Positions 1 to 6,487 of a DNA stretch of 6,487 nucleotides are shown piece by piece. The notes under the pieces are model-generated. The model was not told the origin of the DNA. It worked only from the letters and a program-made list of their open reading frames with translations, and did not search any database. This stretch comes from Flavobacterium sp. (GTDB lineage Bacteria > Bacteroidota > Bacteroidia > Flavobacteriales > Flavobacteriaceae), in contig JAIXTU010000262.1 in the NCBI GenBank assembly GCA_027483785.1, forward strand, positions 1-6,487. Reading direction: 5' to 3'. A program made the translations under genes and the position numbers. Each line of letters begins with the position of its first letter. Within the stretch, counting starts at the first letter, position 1.

Positions 1-680
1 ACGACTTCGTCTTGTTCGTTATAAATTAGAATCCCGCCTGCAGTAATTTTCGAAATAAAGATTCTGAACTGTTCTACATAGGAATCGAATGTAGGAAATA
101 CATTGATGTGGTCCCAAGCAATTCCGCTAATTACTGCAATATTTGGATTATATAGGTGGAATTTTGGTCGCCGATCAATGGGTGAGGAAAGATACTCATC
201 GCCCTCAATTAAGAAAAATTCGTTTTCAGATTCTATCGAAACCATCCGATCGAACCCTTCCAGTTGTGCACCCACCATATAATCGGTAGGTTTATCACAG
301 TAATTGAGAACGTGCAATACCATTGAGGTGATTGATGTTTTTCCATGGGAACCACCAATAACTACACGTGTTTTATTTTTTCCTTGTTCGTATAAAAATT
401 CGGGATAGGAATAAATTTTAATGCCAAGCTCTTTGGCTCGTAAAAGTTCTGGATTGTCTTCTTTTGCATGCATTCCGAGAACTACAGCGTCTAGAGACGT
501 TGAAATTTTTTCAGGGTACCAACCAAGAATATTGGGAAGTAAACCTGCATTTTTGAGACGGGTTAGCGATGGTTCGAAAATAGCATCGTCGCTACCTGTT
601 ATTGTTTCACCTTTTGCGTGCAGAGCTAGTGCGAGGTTATGCATAGCACTGCCTCCTATAGCGATAAAATGGATATTCAT
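1..680 (-). CDS. mpl: UDP-N-acetylmuramate:L-alanyl-gamma-D-glutamyl-meso-diaminopimelate ligase (murein peptide ligase), N-terminal half, cut by window edge
   Basis: Cytoplasmic Mur-family ligase that uses ATP to join the recycled murein tripeptide L-Ala-gamma-D-Glu-meso-DAP to UDP-MurNAc, so cell-wall fragments re-enter peptidoglycan synthesis. The 226 residues visible begin with the Mur N-terminal Rossmann segment (IAIGGSAM, residues 6-13; TGSDD at 28-32). The ATP P-loop follows as GGSHGKTS at 109-116 with Lys114, then the acidic metal/ATP segment IEGDEY at 158-163, and the conserved ISGIAWDHINVF stretch at 184-195. These fit Mpl of Bacteroidota better than MurC, although a MurC-like relative cannot be fully excluded without the C-terminal half; family members are usually about 450 residues. 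The ATG at 680-678 is directly preceded by an in-frame TAA, so the start cannot lie further upstream. It begins 10 nt after the TPR gene stop, suggesting cotranscription. The gene runs off the window at base 1. Confidence 0.93.
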   Translation of the reverse strand, partial: MNIHFIAIGGSAMHNLALALHAKGETITGSDDAIFEPSLTRLKNAGLLPNILGWYPEKISTSLDAVVLGMHAKEDNPELLRAKELGIKIYSYPEFLYEQGKNKTRVVIGGSHGKTSITSMVLHVLNYCDKPTDYMVGAQLEGFDRMVSIESENEFFLIEGDEYLSSPIDRRPKFHLYNPNIAVISGIAWDHINVFPTFDSYVEQFRIFISKITAGGILIYNEQDEV

Positions 681-690
681 TTATTTGGTA

Positions 691-1353
691 TTAACCTAGA
701 TTCTGCAATTTATCAAATTGCCTTGTAAGCTTGTAAAGATTGATCAGTTTTTGTTTGGTAACTTTAGAATTTCCGATTTTGTGCGCTTGCAGATAAAAGC
801 TTTCGGCCTGTTTATATCTTTTAAAGTACTCTGCTATCCTTCCTTTTGCGAGATTTCCATCTAAAGGTGAAATAGTAAGTAATTCTAAAGCATACTGCTG
901 TGCTTTGCGCTCGCTACCACCAACAATTCCTGGAAGTTCAAGATAAAGCTCGACAAGAGCATAACGCGCTTCAATGTGGTTCCGATTTAATTTTATTGCG
1001 GTTTCAAAAGATTTTTTAATTTCCCCAATCATACCAAGAGCTTTAAACTTATTACTTTCTTTGGCAAGCATTCCTAGTGCACCTCCGTATTTATAGTGAT
1101 AATTTGCGATATCGGGACGCGCTTGCACCAATTGTCTGTAATATTTAAGTGCTAGCTCCCAATTTTTATTTTGACCTGCTTTATCGCCCAATGCTTCCAG
1201 TTGTTTCAAATCAGGCTCTGGCTCAACAATATAGATATAGGAGTGATAAGTCGTAAAATCAAAAACGTAAAAACGACCAATACAAATAGCATTGGTCGTT
1301 TGAGTATATAGAAATGCGACAAGCATGTAAACCAAAAGGGCAAGCTTTCGCAT
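691..1353 (-). CDS. Exported tetratricopeptide-repeat (TPR) protein, function unknown
   Basis: A 220-residue protein with a probable signal peptide (positive MRK, hydrophobic core at about 4-16, possible cleavage after TNA at 20-22), so probably periplasmic. TPR-like helical pairs cover about residues 50-215: NWELALKYYRQLVQARPD (64-81), a helix pair around 104-135 with KKSFETAIKLNRNHIEARYAL, the LPGIVGGS segment (140-147), and a late repeat around 171-193. TPR folds bind proteins; no catalytic residues are evident and no partner can be named. Residues 23-46 are unusually rich in aromatic residues and do not look like TPR. The start at 1353 is 7 nt after the protease stop; Met10 (1326) is the only other ATG before the TPR region, and there is no ATG again until about residue 95. 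A terminator-like hairpin overlaps codons 18-28. The gene sits between the protease and mpl, so a role in envelope or cell-wall turnover is possible but only inferred. Confidence 0.8.
   Translation of the reverse strand: MRKLALLVYMLVAFLYTQTTNAICIGRFYVFDFTTYHSYIYIVEPEPDLKQLEALGDKAGQNKNWELALKYYRQLVQARPDIANYHYKYGGALGMLAKESNKFKALGMIGEIKKSFETAIKLNRNHIEARYALVELYLELPGIVGGSERKAQQYALELLTISPLDGNLAKGRIAEYFKRYKQAESFYLQAHKIGNSKVTKQKLINLYKLTRQFDKLQNLG
1271..1301 (-). terminator. Terminator-like hairpin inside the 5' end of the TPR gene
   Basis: A perfect 11-bp inverted repeat, AAACGACCAAT at 1271-1281 and ATTGGTCGTTT at 1291-1301, is separated by a 9-nt loop. Read on the minus strand, the stem is followed by an interrupted T-rich tract (TTTTT ACG TTTTT GATTTT across about 1273-1254), so it has the shape and orientation of an intrinsic terminator for transcripts coming from the protease gene. 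It begins about 60 nt after the protease stop codon but lies within codons 18-28 of the TPR reading frame. Terminator function is inferred from form; the repeat itself is certain. Confidence 0.55.
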
Positions 1354-1360
1354 AGTTTAC

Positions 1361-3268
1361 TTATTTAGAAAGTACAATTTTTTGGCTTACAGATTTATTT
1401 CCATCATTGCATTTAAGGACATAAACACCATTTGCTAAATCTGAAATATCGATAGAATTGTTTAATGCTGCGCTGTCAAGTGTTTTGACAATTCTGCCGC
1501 TGATATCAAACAATTGGATTAGTACGCGATCAGTAGTTGCTTCGTATCCTACATTGATAAACCCTTTAGAAGGATTTGGGTATACTACGAATGGTTTTGT
1601 ACGATTAATATCTTCGTTATTTAAGACTAGAGATGGACCCGTTACGATAAGTGAAAATCTCTGACCAGCAGTTGACCCACTGGTAGGTAATGTGCCTTTG
1701 TGTGTTACTGTAATCGTGTAAGTACCGCTCGGATTATCTACTTGCACTTTTTCAAAGTTATCTCTAAAATTGTCAGCAGTTCGAACTGCAGAATCAGCTG
1801 GATTTGCAGGATCTAACGTCCAAGGAAAAAACACCTCATTATCTTTAGTTATACGAATGTCGAGGTCTCGCGAAAGGTAAATTGTTGTTGGGTCGTTAGT
1901 TCCTGAATTTTGGGAAGAAGCCGCAGGATCAGTCCAAGAAATTGAGGCACTTAATGGGGTCGTTCCGTTAGCCGCAACTGCTATGCTGTACGAATTCCCG
2001 TTTAAAAGATTCAACTCGGAAATCATCGCACTTTGGTTCTGAGAATTTGTAATTGTGTTCGCCGCGCGTTCAGCATTCACAAGCCCCCAACCAAACATAT
2101 AGTCAGGACCCACATCTGGACCTGCTTCATCGGCAGTATGCATTATCAAACCTTTTAAAGTTGCAGCTCTCAAGTAAGTCTGCTTGATTGAATTGTAGTA
2201 TTGCTGTAACAACAACGCTACACCAGCCACACCAGGACTAGCCATCGAAGTACCGCTTTCGATACCATTAGATGTATCACTTGCGGTTAAAGTTGACCGG
2301 ACATTAACTCCTTTTGCCACTACTTCAGGCTTAATTCGACCGTCATCAGTGGGGCCCCAAGAACTAAAATCTGACATTACAACACTTTGAGGAGATTGAT
2401 AATTTAGTACTTGACTAACAGCTCCCACAGTGAGGTAATTCTTTGCGTTTTGCATTCCTCGTGTTAGGTTGTATCCTCCTTTAAGTGACAAATAGCTTGA
2501 TAAAATATCATCACTGAAGTCATTTCTATCATTTCCTGCGGCAGTTACCGCAAGATAAAAAGGCGCGGCAACAGCCACTTGATCAAATTGTCGCGCACGA
2601 GTATCATACGCTCCATATATCCAAGCGTTGGAATTATTTCCTATCCAATAAGAATGGTTTGAAACAAGCATTCCATTGGCAGCTTCCGTAGCCATTTCGG
2701 CATAATCAGAATTCCAATCATAAGCCATACCACTTGCATTAAAAGCAGCTCCTCGAAGGGTACTCGTGATACCCTGAGCAACAATAGTTCCCATAACATG
2801 GGTTGCATGATCTACCATTTCTGCACCATCGAGGTTAGATACTTTATCACCGGGAAACTCAACGTGAGTAGCGCGACTACCGCCACCATCCCACACGTAT
2901 GCAGTCATTCCTTGACCTTGAATATTTAAACCAAGTGAACCTCCACTGTACAAACGATCGGCTCTTGTTGTTCTTGCACCATTAAAATTTGAAGTACGAA
3001 AATATATGGGTTCGCCATTTTCATCGATATCGTAAAGTTCTTGAATGGCAAAGCCCGAAACTACTCTCTTTTTAAAATTCGGATTAGCAGAAAGAAATGA
3101 AGAAATTCTTTGACTCCTCTCGGAAGCTTCAGCTTCAAACTGCAACTTCAGCTCTTGAAGCGTTCTCACGTCGGTATTTTTAATTATCTCTTGACGTTCT
3201 TCTGCAGTTTGCCCAACAGCTACGCTGGCAAGAAGAGAGAATGCTATAAAAAATGTAATTGTTTTCAT
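1361..3268 (-). CDS. Secreted subtilisin-family (S8) serine protease with T9SS type A C-terminal sorting domain
   Basis: A 635-residue secreted endopeptidase. A Sec signal peptide (MKTITFFIAF, probable cleavage near Gly19-Gln20) is followed by a propeptide-like region (about 21-100), then the S8 catalytic domain (about 105-405). The triad is visible: Asp127 in VWDGG, His154 in DHATHVMG, Ser341 in SGTSMASP. The oxyanion-hole Asn246 lies in TAAGN. The His motif has Ala where HGTHVAG has Gly, a conservative variant. Residues about 410-545 form a beta-sandwich (SWTDPAA, DLDIRIT, VDNPSGTYTITVTHKG, RFSLIVTG), resembling the domain that follows the catalytic domain in KP-43-type subtilisins. Residues about 560-635 are a T9SS type A sorting domain (VVYPNPSKG, LFDISGRIV, LANGVYVLK, KIVLSK), which directs export across the outer membrane and release or surface attachment. 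All key residues are present, so it should be active. It lies downstream of the SusCD operon but beyond a terminator, and 7 nt before the TPR gene. The substrate is unknown. Confidence 0.95.
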   Translation of the reverse strand: MKTITFFIAFSLLASVAVGQTAEERQEIIKNTDVRTLQELKLQFEAEASERSQRISSFLSANPNFKKRVVSGFAIQELYDIDENGEPIYFRTSNFNGARTTRADRLYSGGSLGLNIQGQGMTAYVWDGGGSRATHVEFPGDKVSNLDGAEMVDHATHVMGTIVAQGITSTLRGAAFNASGMAYDWNSDYAEMATEAANGMLVSNHSYWIGNNSNAWIYGAYDTRARQFDQVAVAAPFYLAVTAAGNDRNDFSDDILSSYLSLKGGYNLTRGMQNAKNYLTVGAVSQVLNYQSPQSVVMSDFSSWGPTDDGRIKPEVVAKGVNVRSTLTASDTSNGIESGTSMASPGVAGVALLLQQYYNSIKQTYLRAATLKGLIMHTADEAGPDVGPDYMFGWGLVNAERAANTITNSQNQSAMISELNLLNGNSYSIAVAANGTTPLSASISWTDPAASSQNSGTNDPTTIYLSRDLDIRITKDNEVFFPWTLDPANPADSAVRTADNFRDNFEKVQVDNPSGTYTITVTHKGTLPTSGSTAGQRFSLIVTGPSLVLNNEDINRTKPFVVYPNPSKGFINVGYEATTDRVLIQLFDISGRIVKTLDSAALNNSIDISDLANGVYVLKCNDGNKSVSQKIVLSK

Positions 3269-3285
3269 AACCTTTTATTTACATA

Positions 3286-3316
3286 CAAATTAAAACAAAA
3301 CAACCATCAATAACAA
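3286..3316 (-). promoter_or_regulatory. Possible Bacteroidota-type promoter for the protease gene
   Basis: On the minus strand, TTG (3316-3314) is followed after 20 nt by TTAATTTG (3293-3286). This is one mismatch from the Bacteroidota -7 consensus TAnnTTTG, and the spacing to the -33 TTG is acceptable. It lies between the upstream terminator and the protease start at 3268, where a promoter is needed if the terminator is efficient. The implied leader would be only about 10-15 nt. TTG triplets are common in this A/T-rich gap, so this is a tentative call. Confidence 0.3.
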
Positions 3317-3348
3317 CCAATCTTTAAGATTTTAACAAAAGTTATACT

Positions 3349-3386
3349 AAAAAAACAAAAAGCCGTTCCAGATCGGAACGGCTTTT
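3349..3386 (-). terminator. Strong intrinsic terminator ending the SusC-SusD-lipoprotein operon
   Basis: A 12-bp perfect stem (3358-3369 paired with 3375-3386, core GCCGTTCC/GGAACGGC) closes a 5-nt loop. On the minus strand it is followed by a T tract, TTTTT G TTTTTTT (3361-3349). The stem starts 22 nt after the lipoprotein stop codon. The tract lies on the minus-strand side only; in the plus direction the stem is followed by TTTT and then CACATG, so it is oriented for the genes upstream at 3409-6487. It separates the transporter transcript from the protease transcript. Confidence 0.92.
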
Positions 3387-3408
3387 CACATGATAGGTTT
3401 TTACTAAA

Positions 3409-4224
3409 CTAAATACCCGTGAACGTTTCCACTTGGTCACCAGAAGAAGCTGAGGTGCCTGGAACAAAATACTCCACCTGCAAAGTCATTATTCTAGTAC
3501 AAGGATTAAACCTTGAAATTTTACCATCAGCTTGCTTCACAAAAATTTCACCTGCAGCGGCAATTGCACCAGTAGATTGCTGCTGGAACGAAACAACAAA
3601 AGTATTAGGATTATACCGTAATTTAAAATTCGGCGAATCAACATTATCTGGAAAAAAATCAACGATTTCTAGAGTATTAGGATTACTACCGACGGCAATT
3701 TCACCTACAAAGGTAGCTGGGTCATACCACCAAGTCTGGGAAGTGAACTGTCCAACAAATGATTCGATAACACAACTACTCGAAACATTAATTGTATACG
3801 AATTGTTGAACACTGCTGTTTCAACTTTATCAGCTGAAATATTAAATACCACCTTTTTACCAGATTCAGTGGCAACGTTTTCAAAAAAACGAACAAGAAA
3901 AGCACCTTTAGTTTCGCCTGCATTAGCAGTAACTGTTGAAGCTACTATTGAAAAGTCAATCCCCTCAACTGCCTCACTATTTTCACTATCTATCGAGATA
4001 GTCACGTCCGTATCGTCGCTTAATGGCCTAACAAAACCAAATGGAATCTCAATTTCATTAAATTCTGTTCCTTCAAAAACAAATACGGTCCGCTCCGAAG
4101 GGGCAGGATCACCAAATGCAACAACATTGTCTCCTGAATATTCAATTTGACCGTTATCATCATTGTTGCAAGACATAACAGCACTAAATAGAAGTAATAC
4201 TGCAAATATTTTTAAGATTTTCAT
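3409..4224 (-). CDS. Calx-beta-like lipoprotein encoded in a SusCD operon (SusE-position accessory protein)
   Basis: A 271-residue lipoprotein. The signal peptide MKILKIFAVLLLFSAVMS ends at a lipobox with Cys19. The following NNDDN is acidic, as in the export signals of Bacteroidota surface lipoproteins, so it probably faces outward. Residues about 30-148 are beta-rich with a Calx-beta-like pattern (SEAVEGIDFSIV, then TVTANAGETKGAFLVRFFEN and KKVVFNIS). Residues about 151-271 form a second part that I do not recognise, starting near Cys151, with a WWYDP motif (165-169), and containing Cys242 (NPCTRIM). It is third in the operon, 17 nt after susD, the position of SusE/SusF-type accessory proteins that bind substrate at the cell surface. 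No sequence similarity to SusE is claimed. The start at 4224 gives a complete lipoprotein signal, and the reading frame ends just before a strong terminator. A binding role is inferred from position only. Confidence 0.85.
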   Translation of the reverse strand: MKILKIFAVLLLFSAVMSCNNDDNGQIEYSGDNVVAFGDPAPSERTVFVFEGTEFNEIEIPFGFVRPLSDDTDVTISIDSENSEAVEGIDFSIVASTVTANAGETKGAFLVRFFENVATESGKKVVFNISADKVETAVFNNSYTINVSSSCVIESFVGQFTSQTWWYDPATFVGEIAVGSNPNTLEIVDFFPDNVDSPNFKLRYNPNTFVVSFQQQSTGAIAAAGEIFVKQADGKISRFNPCTRIMTLQVEYFVPGTSASSGDQVETFTGI

Positions 4225-4241
4225 ACGCGTTTTTATTATAT

Positions 4242-5753
4242 TTAGTTATAACCTGGGTTCTGCTGGTCACGAATGTTTGGATTACCTTGAATCTCCGATT
4301 GTGGAATAGGCATCGTAAAACGGTAATCAGTGTTTGATATAGTTAAGGGAGTAGTTGCAAGACGGTCATCAGAGGCATTTCGATCAATTGACCTATTTGC
4401 AAGAACGCCGAGACGTTTTAAATCAATGTAACGGTGACCTTCGAAACACAATTCTTTCCTTCTTTCATCAACAATATCTGCCCACGCATCTTGTGCACTT
4501 GTATAGACTGGAAGTGCAACTGCACCAATTCTGCTTCTTGCATCTCTAATATTTTTAATGTAACCAGCTACGGTAGATAATTGGTTTTCAACCACAGCAC
4601 ATTCGGCTAGAATAAAATACATTTCTGATATTCTATATATCTTGATATCATTTCGCAAAGCAGCATTAGTTCTACCAGGATATTTATCAATTATGCGATC
4701 TTCAGCAGTAGAAGTTGGATCAACAAACGCCAACCTCCGAATATCACCTGCATTTTCGTTTAATTCACTAAACAGGTTCAAACCCATATTAAAGAAGGCA
4801 CCTCCTGTCAATTCAGTTGTATTAAAGAAGAACGTACCGCCAATACTACCACCACCACCCGCAGTAGGACGAGATAGAGCAAATAAGATTTCTCCACGAC
4901 CTCCCGGAGGTGCAGCATCTGCCCACATTCTGCGGTATGGATTCGAAGTTCCTGCAGTGTAAAAATTTGCAGCATTGTAGGGGGTTGCAGGTGTAAGAAC
5001 AAGACCGGATTCAGTGATAGCCTGCTGAGCGTACTGTTTTGCTAAGGCGTAATTTCCTGAATACAAATAAAACCTTGCATATGTTGCATTTATAAAATCT
5101 TGCGTAACGAACTTGTATTGATTTGCAGGAATTGGTGGCTCAGGTAGTCTGTAATTCGTTTGCGCAAACTGAAGATCAGCTTCAATCAATGCGAAAATTT
5201 CAGCATTACGAACTCTTGGCAACTTTGTATCAACTTCTGGAACAAAATCAAGCAACATAACACCTAATGCTTCAGGATCAGTCATGTCGGTCGAATAAAA
5301 AGCTAAGAGCTGCATATAGGCAAATGCTCTAAGAGCTCTAGCTTCTGCTAATATACTGTTAACTCTAATTTGATCAGCCTCATCTTTTACGGTAATGAGT
5401 GTTGCTCCACGAATCAATCTATTAACTCGGTTGATCAAAGTATACTTGTTCAACCATAACGAAGAAGCATAGCCCTCTGCTGGAGTAAGAATATAACGAA
5501 ACAATTCAGTACCCTGCCCGCCATTAGAGGGGCCAATTCCTATTTCGTCCGTAAAATTTGCAGTAAAACCGATTTCGTTATCTATCGAAACGAAAGGGTA
5601 GACGTTGCCAATAAGAAAGTCTTGCATGTCATTTGAAGTTTCAAATAATGCAGCTTCAGAAAGTTCTCCTTCTTGAATAATATCTATGGCATCATCGCAA
5701 GAACTGCTTAGAAACAATCCTAGCACAGCGATTAAAGAAAATATTTTTTTCAT
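4242..5753 (-). CDS. SusD/RagB-family nutrient-binding outer-membrane lipoprotein
   Basis: A 503-residue lipoprotein of usual SusD length that acts as the substrate-binding lid on its SusC transporter at the cell surface. The signal peptide ends in a lipobox LSSSC with Cys19. The N-terminal TPR-like helical region is visible (LINRVNRLIRGA at 106-117; ILAEARALRAFAYMQLL at 134-150). The C-terminal SusD signatures follow: KIYRISEMYFILAEC (371-385), IVDERRKELCFEGHRYIDLKRLG (427-449) and the ending FTMPIPQSEIQGNPNI with QNPGYN. A glycine-rich stretch (TAGGGGSIGG, 297-306) lies in the variable region that forms the ligand site in known SusD structures. The start is 16 nt after the susC stop and the stop is 17 nt before the next gene, so the three are cotranscribed. 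SusD proteins bind glycans, while RagB binds peptides; the sequence alone does not tell which applies here. Confidence 0.95.
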   Translation of the reverse strand: MKKIFSLIAVLGLFLSSSCDDAIDIIQEGELSEAALFETSNDMQDFLIGNVYPFVSIDNEIGFTANFTDEIGIGPSNGGQGTELFRYILTPAEGYASSLWLNKYTLINRVNRLIRGATLITVKDEADQIRVNSILAEARALRAFAYMQLLAFYSTDMTDPEALGVMLLDFVPEVDTKLPRVRNAEIFALIEADLQFAQTNYRLPEPPIPANQYKFVTQDFINATYARFYLYSGNYALAKQYAQQAITESGLVLTPATPYNAANFYTAGTSNPYRRMWADAAPPGGRGEILFALSRPTAGGGGSIGGTFFFNTTELTGGAFFNMGLNLFSELNENAGDIRRLAFVDPTSTAEDRIIDKYPGRTNAALRNDIKIYRISEMYFILAECAVVENQLSTVAGYIKNIRDARSRIGAVALPVYTSAQDAWADIVDERRKELCFEGHRYIDLKRLGVLANRSIDRNASDDRLATTPLTISNTDYRFTMPIPQSEIQGNPNIRDQQNPGYN

Positions 5754-5769
5754 CTATCTATATTTTTGA

Positions 5770-6487
5770 TTAAAATTGTGCACTAACACCGAACGACACT
5801 GTCTTAGGGTTTGGATACCCCGTAATTAAACTCGCTGAAATACTCTCGGGATCAAATCCTCTCCATTTCGTCCAAGTTAACAAATTTTCACCTTGAACAA
5901 ATAATTTCATAGAACTGAAAAAAGTCTTTGAGAGAAAATCTTTAGGAACATTGTATCCAAAAGAAACATTTTTTAAGCGTAGGAAAGAGGAGTCTTTCAA
6001 CCAGCGTGTTGAATCTGAATCGAAAGTGTAATTGGTTGCGCTCAAAGAAGGGTAATTGGTGGGATTATCAATTGTCCATGCATTAAGCATATCCGCAGAA
6101 ACGTTTTCTTGACCAATAAACTCTGTAAGATTTGCCCAACGCATTTGGTTATCATATCTGTATACTTCTAATGCGTAGGAAAACTGTGCATCTAAGAAGA
6201 AATTCTTGAAATCGGCATTTAGACCAAATCCACCTGTATAAACAGGTATTGCAGATTTTCCAGTTAGTCGACGATCAGCAATAGGATCAGGATTTTCCGT
6301 TACATTGCCATTACGATCTAAAAACAACAAATTACCATTTGACTGATTCACACCTACATAAGGTATAAGATTCCATTCATTTACAATTCGCCCAGGCAAT
6401 AAAACAGTACTGTTTCCTTCTTGGTTCCCCGGGTCATTTATTTGGCGTATTTCATTTTGATTATATGCTCCATTTACAAATACTTTA
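5770..6487 (-). CDS. SusC/RagA-family TonB-dependent outer-membrane transporter, C-terminal part, cut by window edge
   Basis: The last 238 residues of a TonB-dependent beta-barrel that imports a bulky substrate across the outer membrane using energy from TonB-ExbBD. The frame stays open to base 6487 with no stop, so the gene continues outside the window; full-length SusC proteins are about 1000 residues. Typical late-barrel features are visible: a GKSAIPVYTGGFGLNADFKN strand, LKDSSFLRLKNVSFGYNVP, LFVQGENLLTWTKWRGFDPE and a final VSFGVSAQF ending in Phe, the outer-membrane-protein terminal signature recognised by BAM. The plug and any N-terminal carboxypeptidase-like domain lie outside. It is the first visible gene of the SusC-SusD-lipoprotein operon, with the SusD start 16 nt downstream. 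The promoter and any linked sigma/anti-sigma regulator lie outside the window. Confidence 0.95.
   Translation of the reverse strand, partial: KVFVNGAYNQNEIRQINDPGNQEGNSTVLLPGRIVNEWNLIPYVGVNQSNGNLLFLDRNGNVTENPDPIADRRLTGKSAIPVYTGGFGLNADFKNFFLDAQFSYALEVYRYDNQMRWANLTEFIGQENVSADMLNAWTIDNPTNYPSLSATNYTFDSDSTRWLKDSSFLRLKNVSFGYNVPKDFLSKTFFSSMKLFVQGENLLTWTKWRGFDPESISASLITGYPNPKTVSFGVSAQF

Noticed and set aside
421..699. A 92-codon plus-strand open frame near the left end.
   Set aside because: It lies antisense to the mpl N-terminal region, whose translation matches the Mur ligase family along its whole visible length.
3126..3160. Repeated GCTTCAG/CTTCAGCT motifs in the protease propeptide region.
   Set aside because: They encode a Glu/Ala/Leu-rich helical stretch and are irregular; they look like coding bias rather than a repeat element.
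3110..3313. A 67-codon plus-strand open frame crossing the protease start.
   Set aside because: It overlaps the antisense of the protease signal peptide and propeptide and has no family features.
3269..3348. A possible small RNA or riboswitch in the gap before the protease gene.
   Set aside because: The gap is about 80 nt, A/T-rich and without stable stems apart from the terminator; only a weak promoter candidate is visible.
3419..4150. A 243-codon open frame on the plus strand opposite the Calx-beta-like lipoprotein gene.
   Set aside because: It is fully antisense to a gene with a clear lipobox and operon position; its translation shows no signal peptide or recognisable motif, and the opposite frame explains the absence of stops.
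5770..6399. A separate 209-residue gene starting at a TTG at 6399.
   Set aside because: The same frame is open upstream to the window edge and encodes SusC-like sequence there, so this is the tail of a larger gene, not a short gene.

Overview
The window looks like a chromosomal segment from a member of the Bacteroidota, most likely a flavobacterium. The evidence is a SusC/SusD pair, a secreted protease with a type IX secretion (T9SS) C-terminal sorting domain, a Bacteroidota-type Mpl ligase, low G+C with A/T-rich gaps, and no clear Shine-Dalgarno sequences before the starts. All six genes lie on the minus strand, so transcription runs from high to low coordinates. The genes at both window edges are cut off.

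Layout in order of transcription: (1) 6487-5770, the C-terminal part of a SusC/RagA TonB-dependent outer-membrane transporter; (2) 5753-4242, its SusD/RagB lipoprotein partner; (3) 4224-3409, a third lipoprotein with a Calx-beta-like N-terminal half and an unrecognised C-terminal half. The gaps are 16 and 17 nt, so these three form one operon. It ends in a strong intrinsic terminator at 3386-3349. After a short A/T-rich gap with a possible promoter come (4) 3268-1361, a subtilisin-family (S8) protease with a T9SS sorting tail; (5) 1353-691, a TPR-repeat protein with a signal peptide; and (6) 680-1, the N-terminal half of Mpl, the murein-tripeptide recycling ligase. The gaps here are 7 and 10 nt, which suggests a second transcription unit.

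A reasonable reading is a nutrient-capture locus: the secreted protease cuts proteins outside the cell, and the SusCD pair with its accessory lipoprotein imports the resulting oligopeptides or another polymer fragment. The substrate cannot be read from sequence, and the terminator shows that protease and transporter are separate transcripts. The most unusual signal is a perfect 11-bp inverted repeat followed by T-rich sequence, with the form of an intrinsic terminator, lying inside the TPR coding sequence at its signal-peptide junction (1301-1271). It could terminate or attenuate transcription between the protease and the TPR-mpl pair. I found no RNA gene, CRISPR array, insertion sequence or phage element.
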